64,000 bases of DNA from NCBI RefSeq assembly GCF_946222605.1, contig NZ_CAMIIE010000010.1:16637-80636 (forward strand), written 5' to 3'. Shown here piece by piece: positions 35,794 to 45,200 of the stretch (position 1 is its first letter; each line of letters starts with the position of its first letter). The position numbers were made by a program, and so were the translations under genes. This DNA comes from an uncultured Acidocella sp. (GTDB lineage: Bacteria > Pseudomonadota > Alphaproteobacteria > Acetobacterales > Acetobacteraceae). The notes under the pieces are model-generated. The model did not search any database. It was not told the DNA's origin and saw nothing but the letters and a program-made list of their open reading frames with translations.

Positions 35794-36686
35794 TGATTGA
35801 TCCTCCAACGCAAGCCCCGCCCACGGCGATGGCCGGGGCGTCCCTGCCCGCTCTTGTGATGGTTTCGACGCCAATCGGCAACCTTCAAGATTTATCGGAC
35901 AGGGCGAGATCGACCTTATCTGGGGTGAACGCGATCCTGTGTGAAGATACGAGAATCAGCGCGGTGCTGCTGCGCGCCCACGGAATCAGCGCCAAATGCG
36001 TCGCCTTGCACGAACATAATGAATCCGCCGCGATTCCCCGGCTTGTGGCGGCGATGCAACAGGGTGAACGTTACGCTTTGATCTCGGATGCCGGCACGCC
36101 CTTGGTCTCTGACCCCGGCTACCGGCTGGTGCGCGCGGTCATCGAGGCGGGGCTGCCCGTCTCCGGCGTGCCCGGGGCGAATGCGGCGGTGCTGGCCCTC
36201 ACCCTCTCCGGGCTGCCGCCGCAGCCTTTTCTGTTCACCGGCTTCCTGCCGCCCAAGCCCGGTCCCCGCCGCAGCGTCTTCGCCGGGCTGCGTGGCGCCG
36301 AGCTGGCCGGGCTCAGCGCCACCCATATTTTCTACGAGGCCCCGCACCGCCTGGCGGAATTCCTGGCGGATGCCGCGAGCGCCTTCGGCGACCGCCCGGC
36401 GGCGGTGTGCCGGGAGCTGACCAAGCATTATGAGGAGGTGCGCCGGGACACGCTGCCGGCCCTGGCGGCGCATTACGCCGCGCACGCGGCGCGCGGCGAG
36501 ATCGTCGTGGTGGTCGGGCCGGCGCCAGCGGAGGAGACCGGGGCGGAGTCGCTGGATGAGGCGCTGCGCGCGGCGCTGAAGAGCCTCAGCGTGAAGGATG
36601 CCGCCGCCGCCGTGGCCGCCGCCACCGGGCTGCCGAAAAAGCAGGTTTATAAGCGTGCTCTGGAGATGGCGCAGGGGGAGGATTAG
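35766..36686 (+). CDS. rsmI: 16S rRNA (cytidine(1402)-2'-O)-methyltransferase
   Basis: RsmI adds the 2'-O-methyl group to C1402 in the ribosomal decoding centre with SAM. The N-terminal VMVSTPIGNLQDLSDRARSTL, the middle VSDPGYRLVRAVIEAG and GVPGANAAVLALTLSGLPPQPFLFTGFLP are family markers. The first 30 residues are an unusual extension rich in Pro and Ala, but AAGGAG 5 nt before ATG 35766 supports this start. It has 306 residues. Its 5' end overlaps the divergent LpoA-like gene, so each gene's ribosome site lies inside the other's code. Confidence 0.95.
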   Translation: MSEETAPGAMIDPPTQAPPTAMAGASLPALVMVSTPIGNLQDLSDRARSTLSGVNAILCEDTRISAVLLRAHGISAKCVALHEHNESAAIPRLVAAMQQGERYALISDAGTPLVSDPGYRLVRAVIEAGLPVSGVPGANAAVLALTLSGLPPQPFLFTGFLPPKPGPRRSVFAGLRGAELAGLSATHIFYEAPHRLAEFLADAASAFGDRPAAVCRELTKHYEEVRRDTLPALAAHYAAHAARGEIVVVVGPAPAEETGAESLDEALRAALKSLSVKDAAAAVAAATGLPKKQVYKRALEMAQGED

Positions 36687-36700
36687 CCCCCTGCCCGCCG

Positions 36701-37285
36701 TTACGGGTAGAGCCGCCCGCTGGTCCAGCCGCCTTCCGCCTTGCTGAACACCAGCCGGTCATGCAGGCGGAAATCGATCCCTTGCCAGAACTCGAAATAG
36801 TCCGGCGTCAGCCGCCAGCCGGACCAGAAGTCCGGGCGCGGCACCGTCTGGCCGGCAAAGCGCGCTTCCATTTCCTGCAACCGGCTCTCGAACAGGCTGC
36901 GCGAGGCCAGCGGGCGGGATTGCGCGGAGGCCCAGGCGCCCAGCTGCGAGCCGCGCGGGCGGGTGGCGAAATACGCATCGGCCTGGGCCGGCTCGACCGG
37001 CGAAATCGCGCCTTCGATGCGGATCTGCCGCTGCAGGCTCTTCCAGTGGAACAGCAGCGCCACGTGCGGATTGCCCGCCATATGCTGGGCCTTGCGCGAG
37101 CCGAGATTGCCATAGAACACGAAGCCGCGCTCATCCCAGGCTTTCAGCAGCAGAATCCGGGCCGCCGGCCGTCCTTCGGGGGAAACCGTCGCCACGGTCA
37201 TCGCGTTCGGATCGTTCGGTTCGGTGCGCTGCGCCTCCTCGAACCAGAGACCGAACTGGCGGAAAGGATCCTCGCTCATCGTCAC
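36701..37285 (-). CDS. pdxH: Pyridoxamine 5'-phosphate oxidase
   Basis: PdxH oxidises pyridoxine or pyridoxamine phosphate to PLP with FMN. The 194-residue protein shows MTVATVSPEGRPAARILLLK, GFVFYGNLGSRKAQ, ALLFHWKSLQRQIRIEG and the C-terminal WSGWRLTPDYFEFWQG, all conserved. GTG 37285 has AGGAG at 5 nt; ATG 37279 is the alternative, two codons in. It is convergent with rsmI and divergent from fabI. Confidence 0.96.
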   Translation of the reverse strand: MTMSEDPFRQFGLWFEEAQRTEPNDPNAMTVATVSPEGRPAARILLLKAWDERGFVFYGNLGSRKAQHMAGNPHVALLFHWKSLQRQIRIEGAISPVEPAQADAYFATRPRGSQLGAWASAQSRPLASRSLFESRLQEMEARFAGQTVPRPDFWSGWRLTPDYFEFWQGIDFRLHDRLVFSKAEGGWTSGRLYP

Positions 37286-37379
37286 TTATGCTCCTGCGCG
37301 TCTTGTGAGCCTTGATTGGCGCTGTCCTCTATGCCACCAACCGGACCCTCAGACGATAGCAGCACGGAGATGAGCCGCG

Positions 37380-38222
37380 ATGGCCGACACCGATACCGAA
37401 TCCGCCCTGCCCCAGGGCACGTTGATGCAGGGCAAGCGCGGCCTGATCATGGGCGTGGCGAATAACCGCTCCATCGCCTGGGCCATCGCCCGCGCTGTCG
37501 CCGCGCAGGGCGGCGAGCTGGCTTTCACCTATATGGGCGAGGCGCTGGAGAAGCGGGTGCGCCCGCTGGCCGCGTCCGTCGGCTCCGATATCCTGATCCC
37601 CTGCGATGTCGGCGACGATGCCGCCATTGATGCCGCCTTCGAGACCTTGAAGGCGAAATGGGGCAAGATCGACTTCCTGGTGCATGCGATCGGCTTCGCG
37701 GACAAGAATTTTCTGCGTGGGCGCTATGTCGACACACCGCGCGCGGTGTTCCAGCAGGCGCTGGATATTTCCGCCTATTCCTTCGCCGCCGTCTCCCAGC
37801 GCGCCGCCGCGATGATGCCCGATGGCGGCGCGCTGCTCACCCTCACCTATCTCGGTGGCGAGCGCTGGATGCCGCATTATAACGTGATGGGTGTTGCCAA
37901 GGCGGCGCTTGAAGCCTCGGTGCGCTACATGGCGGCGGATCTCGGCAAGGACAAAATCCGCGTCAACGCCATCTCCGCCGGGCCGATCAAGACGCTGGCG
38001 GCCAGCGGCATCGGCGATTTCAGCTATATTCTGAAATGGAACAAATATAACGCGCCGCTGCAGCGCAATGTGGAGCTGGAGGAGGTCGGCATGTCCGGCC
38101 TGTATCTGCTCTCCGATCTCGGTCGCGGCGTGACCGGCGAGACCCATCATGTCGATTGCGGCTATCATGTCGTCGGCATGAAGCACCCGGACGCGCCGGA
38201 CTTCACCATCGCCAGCGAGTAA
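37380..38222 (+). CDS. fabI: Enoyl-[acyl-carrier-protein] reductase (NADH), FabI type
   Basis: FabI performs the last reduction of each fatty-acid elongation cycle. The glycine-rich GLIMGVANNRSIAWAIA binds NADH, and the catalytic Tyr157, Tyr167 and Lys174 (Y-x6-K in YNVMGVAK) are in the right places; AISAGPIKTLAASGI follows. At 280 residues it has a slightly longer N-terminus than E. coli FabI. aroC begins 2 bp after its stop, so the two are co-transcribed, an arrangement common in this class. Confidence 0.97.
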   Translation: MADTDTESALPQGTLMQGKRGLIMGVANNRSIAWAIARAVAAQGGELAFTYMGEALEKRVRPLAASVGSDILIPCDVGDDAAIDAAFETLKAKWGKIDFLVHAIGFADKNFLRGRYVDTPRAVFQQALDISAYSFAAVSQRAAAMMPDGGALLTLTYLGGERWMPHYNVMGVAKAALEASVRYMAADLGKDKIRVNAISAGPIKTLAASGIGDFSYILKWNKYNAPLQRNVELEEVGMSGLYLLSDLGRGVTGETHHVDCGYHVVGMKHPDAPDFTIASE

Positions 38223-38224
38223 TC

Positions 38225-39298
38225 ATGTCTTTCAACACATTCGGGCAGCTATTTCGCGTCACCACCTGGGGCGAGAGCCACGGGCCGGCGATCGGCGCGG
38301 TGGTGGATGGCTGCCCGCCGGGCATTGAGCTTTCGGAAGCGGATATCCAGCCATTCCTGGATCGCCGCCGGCCCGGCACCTCGCGCTTCACCACCCAGCG
38401 CCAGGAGCCGGACGAGGTGAAAATCCTCTCCGGCGTGCATGAGGGGCGCACCACCGGCACGCCGATTTCGTTGTTCATCGAAAATACCGATCAGCGTTCG
38501 AAGGATTACGCCAATATCGCGGCGCGCTACCGGCCCGGCCATGCGGATGTGGCCTATGACATGAAATATGGCCATCGCGACCCGCGCGGTGGCGGCCGCT
38601 CTTCCGCCCGCGAAACCGCGATGCGGGTGGCCGCCGGCGCCATTGCCCGCAAGGTGCTGGGCGCGCGCGTGGTGATTCGCGGCGCCATGGTGGCGATGGG
38701 CGCGCATGCCATCGATCGCGCCAACTGGGACTGGGCGCAGGTGGAGCAGAACCCGTTCTTCTGCCCGGATGCGACCGCCGCGCAAGCCTGGGAGGGCGAG
38801 CTGGATGCGGTACGCAAATCCGGCTCCTCCATCGGCGCGGTGCTGGAGATTGTCGCCGAGGGGGTGCCGCCGGGCCTGGGCGCGCCGATCTATGGCAAGC
38901 TGGATGCGGATATCGCCGCCGCGCTGATGAGCATCAACGCGGTGAAGGGGGTGGAGATCGGCGATGGGTTTGCCTCTGCCGCCCTGCGCGGCGAAGAGAA
39001 TGCCGATGAGATGCGGATGAAGGATGGGGAGATTGAATTCCTCTCCAACCATGCCGGCGGCATCCTTGGCGGCATCGCCACCGGCCAGCCGATTCTGGCC
39101 CGATTCGCGGTGAAGCCGACCAGCTCCATCCTGATCCCCAAGCGCTCAGTGAGTGCGGATGGCGAGGAGGTGGAGGTGATGACCAAGGGCCGGCATGACC
39201 CGTGTGTCGGCATTCGCGCCGTGCCGGTGGGCGAGGCGATGCTGGCCTGCGTGCTGGCCGACCATCTGCTGCGGCATCGCGGCCAGACCGGGCGCTGA
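38225..39298 (+). CDS. aroC: Chorismate synthase
   Basis: AroC converts EPSP to chorismate, the branch point of aromatic amino acid synthesis, with reduced FMN. The protein of 357 residues shows TTWGESHGPAIGAVVDGCPPG, RPGHADVAYDMKYGHRDPRGGGRSSARETA-type core and PTSSILIPKRSVSADG. Key His (GESHG) and Arg residues are present. ATG 38225 lies 2 bp after fabI. It is a complete, ordinary copy. Confidence 0.97.
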   Translation: MSFNTFGQLFRVTTWGESHGPAIGAVVDGCPPGIELSEADIQPFLDRRRPGTSRFTTQRQEPDEVKILSGVHEGRTTGTPISLFIENTDQRSKDYANIAARYRPGHADVAYDMKYGHRDPRGGGRSSARETAMRVAAGAIARKVLGARVVIRGAMVAMGAHAIDRANWDWAQVEQNPFFCPDATAAQAWEGELDAVRKSGSSIGAVLEIVAEGVPPGLGAPIYGKLDADIAAALMSINAVKGVEIGDGFASAALRGEENADEMRMKDGEIEFLSNHAGGILGGIATGQPILARFAVKPTSSILIPKRSVSADGEEVEVMTKGRHDPCVGIRAVPVGEAMLACVLADHLLRHRGQTGR

Positions 39299-39351
39299 AC
39301 CGCCCGGCTGGGCTTAAAGCGCTGTTAAGCATCGGGTTTTAGGAGTCCTTT

Positions 39352-40302
39352 ATGACCCGTTCGCCGCTTTTTCCTCCCGCCGGCGCGCGTCTGGCGCCGG
39401 CCTCCTGGCTTGCCGTCGGCGCCACGCTCGCGGATTTCGCCTTCGAGACAGATCCGCTGGGCCGCTTCACCGCCTTTGGCCCCGGCCGCGCTTTGGGCCG
39501 CCCCACGGCGGCGCTAATGGGGCAGGAATTCACCATATTGCTGGCTGGCGGCAACCAGGAAGAGGCCGCGGTGAGCGCCAATGAGCTACGCTCGATCATC
39601 ACCACAATCTGCGTGGAATGCGTCGCCTGGCATGGGCGGCTGCGCCTGGCCGGGCCGGATGGCGCCATGCGGCTCTATCGGCTCTCGCTGGCGCCGCGCC
39701 GGGAGGGCAGCCAGATCGCCGGCACTTACGGGCTGTTGTTCGATCTGGAAACGCCCGATCTGGTGTTGCCGGACCGCCACGCCGAACGCGCCGCACGCCC
39801 CGGCTTCAGCCCGGGCACGATGCTGGATGTGGAAACCGGGCTGTGGAGCCGCGCCACCTTCGCCACCGAAATCACCCGGCGGCTGGACCGGCTCGATGTC
39901 GAGGAGCAACCGGGCACGCTGCTTTATATCGGCTTCGGCCCGTTGAATGCGAAGCTGCGGCCGGCGGTGGCGTTGCGTCTGGCGGAGGAGCTGCGCGACA
40001 TCATGCGCCCGACAGACCTGCTGGGCCGGGTGGGGGAACTGGTCATCGGGCTGTGGTGCGATGGGATGGACCATCTCACCGGCGGCGAACGGGCGGCGAA
40101 ATTCTGCACGACCTTGCCGGCCTTGCTGCCGGAGCGGACGCTGCTGAATGTAGGGGTGGTGCCACGCTGGCCGGGCAGAGGCGAGGATGCGGAAACCGTG
40201 ATGGAACATGCGGCCATGATGCTGCGGCAGCTGCAGAACGAAGACGCCCCCGAGCCCGGCGCCCCCAGCGCGCCGCGCTGGCGGGTCTGGCAGAGCGATT
40301 AG
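39352..40302 (+). CDS. PAS domain protein with degenerate GGDEF domain
   Basis: A 316-residue cytoplasmic protein. Residues 20-130 look like a PAS fold (ADFAFETDPLGRFTAFGPGRALG, MGQEF, YRLSLAPRREG). Residues 155-300 are a GGDEF-like domain: MLDVETGLWSRATFATEITRRL corresponds to the usual D-x-L-T-G-L-x-N-R motif, but where GGDEF should be the sequence reads RVGELV. The active-site signature is lost, so it likely binds rather than makes cyclic di-GMP or has a purely regulatory role. AGGAG supports ATG 39352. It stands alone after aroC. Confidence 0.7.
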   Translation: MTRSPLFPPAGARLAPASWLAVGATLADFAFETDPLGRFTAFGPGRALGRPTAALMGQEFTILLAGGNQEEAAVSANELRSIITTICVECVAWHGRLRLAGPDGAMRLYRLSLAPRREGSQIAGTYGLLFDLETPDLVLPDRHAERAARPGFSPGTMLDVETGLWSRATFATEITRRLDRLDVEEQPGTLLYIGFGPLNAKLRPAVALRLAEELRDIMRPTDLLGRVGELVIGLWCDGMDHLTGGERAAKFCTTLPALLPERTLLNVGVVPRWPGRGEDAETVMEHAAMMLRQLQNEDAPEPGAPSAPRWRVWQSD

Positions 40303-40457
40303 GCGCCTGCCCAGACCGAACGCCCTGGCAGGACGAGCCGCGAGAGGGGCAATAGGACTGGTTACAAGACGGGCGCGCGTTCCAGCTGCGCGTAAAGCAG
40401 CTTGCCGCCATGCAAGCCTGGCGCGATGATGGGGCGACGACCACGGAGCCCGCTCAG

Positions 40458-40790
40458 TTGAAAATTCTGCCCACCGCCCTTCTGGCCTGCCTGGCCGCCT
40501 GCCCCGCCCTGGCGCGCCCGCTGCCCAACCCGCCGCCCTCGGGCATCACCGTGCATCTGTTCGGTCCGGATTCCATCGGCTCCCAAATTCTGCCGGATGG
40601 CGCCAGCAAGACGGGCGGCGCAAAACCCTCCGGCGGCGCGGACGTGGCGCCCGCTTCGCAGGCGCGGCCGGAGCCGACATGGGGCCAGATCGCGCACGAA
40701 ATGTTCGTCACCGGCGACCCGGCGCAGGAAGCAGAGCCGCGCTTTGCCACCGGCCGCGCCGGGCAGCATGCCGGCCAGCTGAACCAATAG
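40458..40790 (+). CDS. Small secreted hypothetical protein
   Basis: A 110-residue protein beginning at TTG 40458, with GGAG 9 nt upstream. The N-terminus KILPTALLACLAACPALARP is a convincing signal peptide with an ALA cleavage site. The mature part is proline- and glycine-rich with HLFGPDSIGSQIL and WGQIAHEMFVTG as the only structured-looking stretches. I do not recognise a family. The gene converges on a repeat element and the EF-hand gene. The TTG start reduces certainty. Confidence 0.5.
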   Translation: MKILPTALLACLAACPALARPLPNPPPSGITVHLFGPDSIGSQILPDGASKTGGAKPSGGADVAPASQARPEPTWGQIAHEMFVTGDPAQEAEPRFATGRAGQHAGQLNQ

Positions 40791-40821
40791 CGCATCGGGC
40801 GTTTGTCTCGGCCCGCAATTC

Positions 40822-40938
40822 CTAAAAATATTTTGGGGGCTGGATTTTTTAAAAAGGCCGCGAAGCGATGTGGGGGCTTTTTGTAAAAAGCCCCCACGCC
40901 CCGAAAAACTTTTATAAGTTTTTCAAAGATTTGCTTTC
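40822..40938. repeat. Intergenic palindromic repeat, copy 3
   Basis: AAAAATATTTTGGGGG (40824-40839) matches imperfectly the complement of CCCCGAAAAACTTTT near 40900-40914. Inside is a perfect 12-bp hairpin TGGGGGCTTTTT (40871-40882) / AAAAAGCCCCCA (40885-40896). The tail after the right arm, with TTTTTCAAAGA, is nearly the same as that of the copy at 8391-8518. It lies between convergent genes. Confidence 0.75.
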
Positions 40939-40947
40939 ATGTGGCCT

Positions 40948-41361
40948 TTAGCTATCCCGGGCGCGCAGCTTGGCCGCGTCGTCCTGCAGATGCTTGGCCA
41001 TCTCATCCATATGCCAGGCTTCGATGTCGTAGAAGGTGACATAGCCGCGCTTGGCGGTGTCGATCTGGCTGAAATGATCGACCACCGGCTTGAAATTGGC
41101 GGCCTTGGCCTGGGCCAAGGTCAGATGGCCGTCATGACTGGTATTGGCCGCATAGAAATCCGTCAGGAAACGCTGCGGGCCCATCCCGTGATGGTGCCAG
41201 GGGCCGCCATGCGGGCCCATCGGGCCGGGGCCCATGTCCCCCATCCCACCCGCCATCCCCGGCGGGGGCGGCGGCGGTGGGTTGGCGCCGTTATCGGCGG
41301 CTTGCGCGAAGGCGAGGCCAGGTGCCAGCGCCAGCAAAGAGGCAAAAACAATACGACGCAT
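40948..41361 (-). CDS. Secreted EF-hand-like protein with Pro/Gly/Met/His-rich linker
   Basis: A 137-residue secreted protein. RRIVFASLLALAPGLAFAQ is a signal peptide; next is a low-complexity stretch of prolines, glycines, methionines and histidines (PPPPPPPGMAGG, PHGGPWHHHGMG). The C-terminal half has two EF-hand-like loops, NTSHDGHLTLAQ and DTAKRGYVTFYD, each missing several of the usual acidic ligands. The His/Met-rich part could bind copper or nickel. ATG 41361 follows GGGAG. Function is unknown; similar proteins occur across the Acetobacteraceae. Confidence 0.75.
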   Translation of the reverse strand: MRRIVFASLLALAPGLAFAQAADNGANPPPPPPPGMAGGMGDMGPGPMGPHGGPWHHHGMGPQRFLTDFYAANTSHDGHLTLAQAKAANFKPVVDHFSQIDTAKRGYVTFYDIEAWHMDEMAKHLQDDAAKLRARDS

Positions 41362-41441
41362 CGGATACTCCCAAGAAAACTGTCGATGCGCTCTTTCTAA
41401 GGCCAGCGTGTAACAGCCGCGTCTCGTCCTTGTGACCAAAA

Positions 41442-41467
41442 AAAACGGCGCCCGAAGGCGCCGTTTT
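41442..41467 (-). terminator. Intrinsic terminator of rpsD
   Basis: Read on the minus strand, AAAACGGCGCC, loop TTCG, GGCGCCGTTTT and more T form an 11-bp stem with a T-run, 18 bp after the rpsD stop. The TTCG loop and U-tract make this one of the clearest terminators in the window. Confidence 0.88.
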
Positions 41468-41484
41468 CCTGGAAGATCCAGATC

Positions 41485-42099
41485 TTAGCGGGAGTAGAAC
41501 TCGACCACCAGATGCGGTTCCATCTGCACCGGGAAGGGCACATCGGCCAGCTTCGGGGCGCGCAGGAAGCGGCCCTTCATGGCGCGGTGATCCACCTCGA
41601 CATATTCCGGCACATCGCGCTCGCCGCTCTGCGCGGCATCGAGCACCACAGCCAGCTGCTTGGACTTCTCGCGGACCTCGATCACGTCCTCATCCTTCAC
41701 CTGATAGGAGGGGATGTTGACGCGCTGGCCGTTGACGGTGACGTGACCATGCGAGACGAACTGACGGGCCGCGAACGGGGTGATCGCGAATTTGAGGCGG
41801 TAGATGACCGCATCCAGGCGGCGCTCCAGCAGCTCGATCAGGTTCTCGGAGGTGTCGCCCTTACGGCGCACGGCCTCTTCATAATACTTATAGAAGGCCT
41901 TCTCGGAGATGTTGCCGTAATAGCCCTTGAGCTTCTGCTTGGCCATCAGCTGTACGCCGAAATCGGACGGCTTCTTGCGGCGCTGGCCATGCTGGCCGGG
42001 GCCGTATTCGCGCTTGTTCACCGGGGACTTCGCACGGCCCCACAGATTCACGCCCAAGCGGCGGTTGATCTTATACTTGCTTTCAGTGCGCTTGGTCAT
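41485..42099 (-). CDS. rpsD: 30S ribosomal protein S4
   Basis: S4 is a primary 16S rRNA-binding protein of the small subunit. The 204-residue sequence has the N-terminal KYKINRRLGVNLWGRAKSP, the loop QHGQRRKKPSDFGVQLMAKQKLKGYYG-type core and the S4 RNA-binding motif RLDAVIYRLKFAITPFAARQFVSHGHVTVNG. It lacks the N-terminal zinc cysteines, as in most alphaproteobacteria. It is a single-gene unit, as usual here, with its own terminator. Confidence 0.98.
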   Translation of the reverse strand: MTKRTESKYKINRRLGVNLWGRAKSPVNKREYGPGQHGQRRKKPSDFGVQLMAKQKLKGYYGNISEKAFYKYYEEAVRRKGDTSENLIELLERRLDAVIYRLKFAITPFAARQFVSHGHVTVNGQRVNIPSYQVKDEDVIEVREKSKQLAVVLDAAQSGERDVPEYVEVDHRAMKGRFLRAPKLADVPFPVQMEPHLVVEFYSR

Positions 42100-42228
42100 G
42101 GCGCAGTTACCCTTCTTGTTAAAACCGCCAGTAGTCTCTTCCGTTCAGCCACAATATCCTGTGGGCAAAACAGAGAGCGGGCGCGAGCGACCACCGCTCG
42201 TCCACGTTCCCGGCAACGAGGGGCGCGT

Positions 42229-45200
42229 CTATCCTGTTGAGCCGGGGGCGTCAATGGCCGGGGGCGGCCGAAATCCCGAAGGGCTGCCCTGCGCGCGCTG
42301 CCAGCTTTGCGGCAAGGCGGCGATGGCAAGCTGCCAGTGCCGGCGCGGCCGGGGGCTGAGCAGGCTGGCCCGGCTGCCCATCCAGTCCCCGATATCACCC
42401 GGCGCGCGCGCCAGCCAGCCCGCGCCCAGCCGCAAACCGGGCGTATCGCCCAGGCAAAGCCCCAGCGCCCGCCGATCCTCCGAATCCGGGTCGGTCTCCG
42501 CCGGGGCGCAGGACGGGGCGAGCAGGATCAGCTCGCGCGCCGGCCGCGCCAGGCTGAACCGGGCCTGGCGCCAGCCATCGGGACCGGCGAAGCAGGGCAG
42601 CACATCCTGCCCCGCCGCCACGGCGCGCAGCCTGGGCAGGAAGCCGGGGGTGAAGCCGGCCCGCAGCGCCTGCTCGTGCAGCGTCCGGCGGATGGCGGCC
42701 AGACGCGGCCCGCCGGTCACGGTGGCGGCGAAGGGGCGGCGTGCCGGGCTGCGGCGCCCCAGCTCGTGGCTCAGCCAGTCCCGGTTGCCGTCGCAGAAAT
42801 AGGATTCACAGGCCAGCCCCTCGGCCGATACCGCGTCATGGCGGTCCAGCTCCAGATGGTAATAGGTGATGGCGGGCATCGCCGTATCGCGCAGGATGGT
42901 GGCACCGTTGACCAAAAGCGCGGCCGGCACCAGCACCCCCTCGACATAAACCCCGTGCGAGGGCGAGAGCCGCACCGGCCGGGCCGGCTTGCCGGGGCCA
43001 AACGCGCCGGGGCGGATCAGCACCGGGCGGGCCTCCTGGCCGGGGCCGTGATTGAGGTCCAGCACACTCCAGCCCAGCCAACGCACCGGCCGGCGCTCGC
43101 CGCGGGCGGTGATCACCGGATCGCCCGGGCGCAGCGCCTCGATCGGGCGATAGCCGTGCGGGGTGAGGATGCCGGTGCCGCGGGCAAAGCAGGGGAGTTC
43201 GCCGCCGAGCGTGAGCAGCGCCCCGCCGCTGCCATCCGCGATCACGCTCACCGCCGGCAGCGCCCCGGCGGCGGTGCCCAGCGTGAAGGACGCGGTGAGG
43301 CTGCCCTGGGCGTTGCGGACATTGACGGTGCTGCCCGCCAGCCCGACCAGAGACGGGGCGACACCGACCAGATCCACCGCATCGAAGCTGGACATATTGG
43401 CGATGCCCGGCATGCCGGCGGCGACATCATCCAGGACCAGCAGGCTGGAGGTGCCGGTGAAGCTGATCGGCGTACTGGCCAGATCGGCGCTGTTCAGCTC
43501 CAGAGTCGCCTGACTGCCGATCTCCACCACGCCGCCGCCAATCAGGCTGCCCCCGGCCAGCAGCAGATCCCCGCCCTGGACAGCGAGCGTGCCGGTATCG
43601 ATGAGCGTGCCGGCATCGATGATGCCATAGCCCGCCAGCGTGCCGGCGAGGCTGAGCGTGCCCGCCTGTACAAGGCCATTATCGAGCTGCGCGTTGGACA
43701 GGCTCATCGCCCCGGTGGTGGCGAGCGTCCCGGCGAGGCTGAGTTGGCCGGCACTTTCCACCAGGCCGGCCGCCTTCAGGCTGGTGCCCACGCCCAAACT
43801 GACAAGGCCGCCGCTGAGGTTGGCGGTGCCGGCGATATTCATCACCGCGCTGCCGCCCAGCGTCAGCCCGCCCGCACCGGCATAATTCCCCGCGTCCAGC
43901 CGCGCGCCGCCCGCCAGGGTGACGCCGCCGCGATTGCCGAGGCTGCCCAGGGACAAAGTCGCCGCGCCGGTGGCCTCCAGCACCCCGCCGCTGCCCAGCG
44001 TCAGGCTTCCGGCGGCAAGGCTCCCGGCGGCATAGAGAGTGGCGTTGCCCGCGACGCCCACCAGCGCCGCGCCGCCAATGCTCATCGCCCCCAGCACGGC
44101 CAGGCTGCCCGCCCCGGCGCCGGAGGCGGCCATGGTCAGCGTCCCGGCCAGGCTGACCGCCTGGCTCAGCACCTCCAGCGCCCCTGCCCCGCCGGCATCG
44201 CCCAGCGTGACATTGCCGCCCAGCGCCACCCGCGCCGCGGCGCCGAAGATCGCCAGCCCGCCGCCATCGACCTCCAGCGCGGTGCCGGAATAGCCGGCGG
44301 CCTGGAACGGGTCCTCGAAATCCACCGCGCCGGTGATCAGCGCCCCGCCCAGCGCGTGCGCCACACTATCGGTATAGAGCCCGCCGCTGCTGCCGAAGGA
44401 AACGAATTCGCCGGTGGTCAGCCCCAGTCCGGAATAGCCATTCACGGTGCCGGTGCTGCCTTTGCCGATCCCCTCATAATCGATCAACCCGGAGAGAATG
44501 CCCGACCCGCTGCTGATGGTGAGCACATCCAGCGCCCCGGTGCCGGTATAAAGCAGGGCCGCCAGCTGCGCGTTCATCAGCTGCAGATTGATCGCGCTCA
44601 GCGTCAGCGTGCTGCCAACGCTGCTCCCGACGCTCAGGCTGCCATGGGCGGTGGTCAGGGTCAGGCTGAGCGCCTGGGTCGTCGGCGCGGCCAATGCCAG
44701 GCTGAGGCCGAGCAATGGCTGCGTCACCCCGGCGCTGGCGGCGAACAGCCCGCCATTGCTGATCGTCGCCAGGCTGGAATGCAGCACCACCTCCGGGTCC
44801 CCGGCGGAATCGAAGCTGGTGGCGGGGAACAGTCCGGTGGGAATGTTGGCGGCAATCGTATAGCTGTCGGTAACACCGTTGCTGTCCACCCCGGTGACGA
44901 CGAAGCTGGAAGTGCCCGAGAGAGTGTTCACATCCTTCACCGTCAGCCCGGTGAGGCCGGGGAAGATCAAGGCGTCGCCGACCGCGAAGCCGGTGACGGT
45001 GCCGGAGAAATCCTGCGGCCCGGTGATGACGAAGGCGCCGCCGCTGCCGCCCAGCGTGCCGGCGAAGCCGCCGCCGATCGTCGCCACACCCGGCCCGTCA
45101 AAGCCCAGCGTCACCCCGCTGGCGATGGTCAGTGGCGTGGTGTTGAAAATCCCGAAGAGCGGGGTTTGCGGGCCGAGCACCATGACACCGCCGCCAGCGA

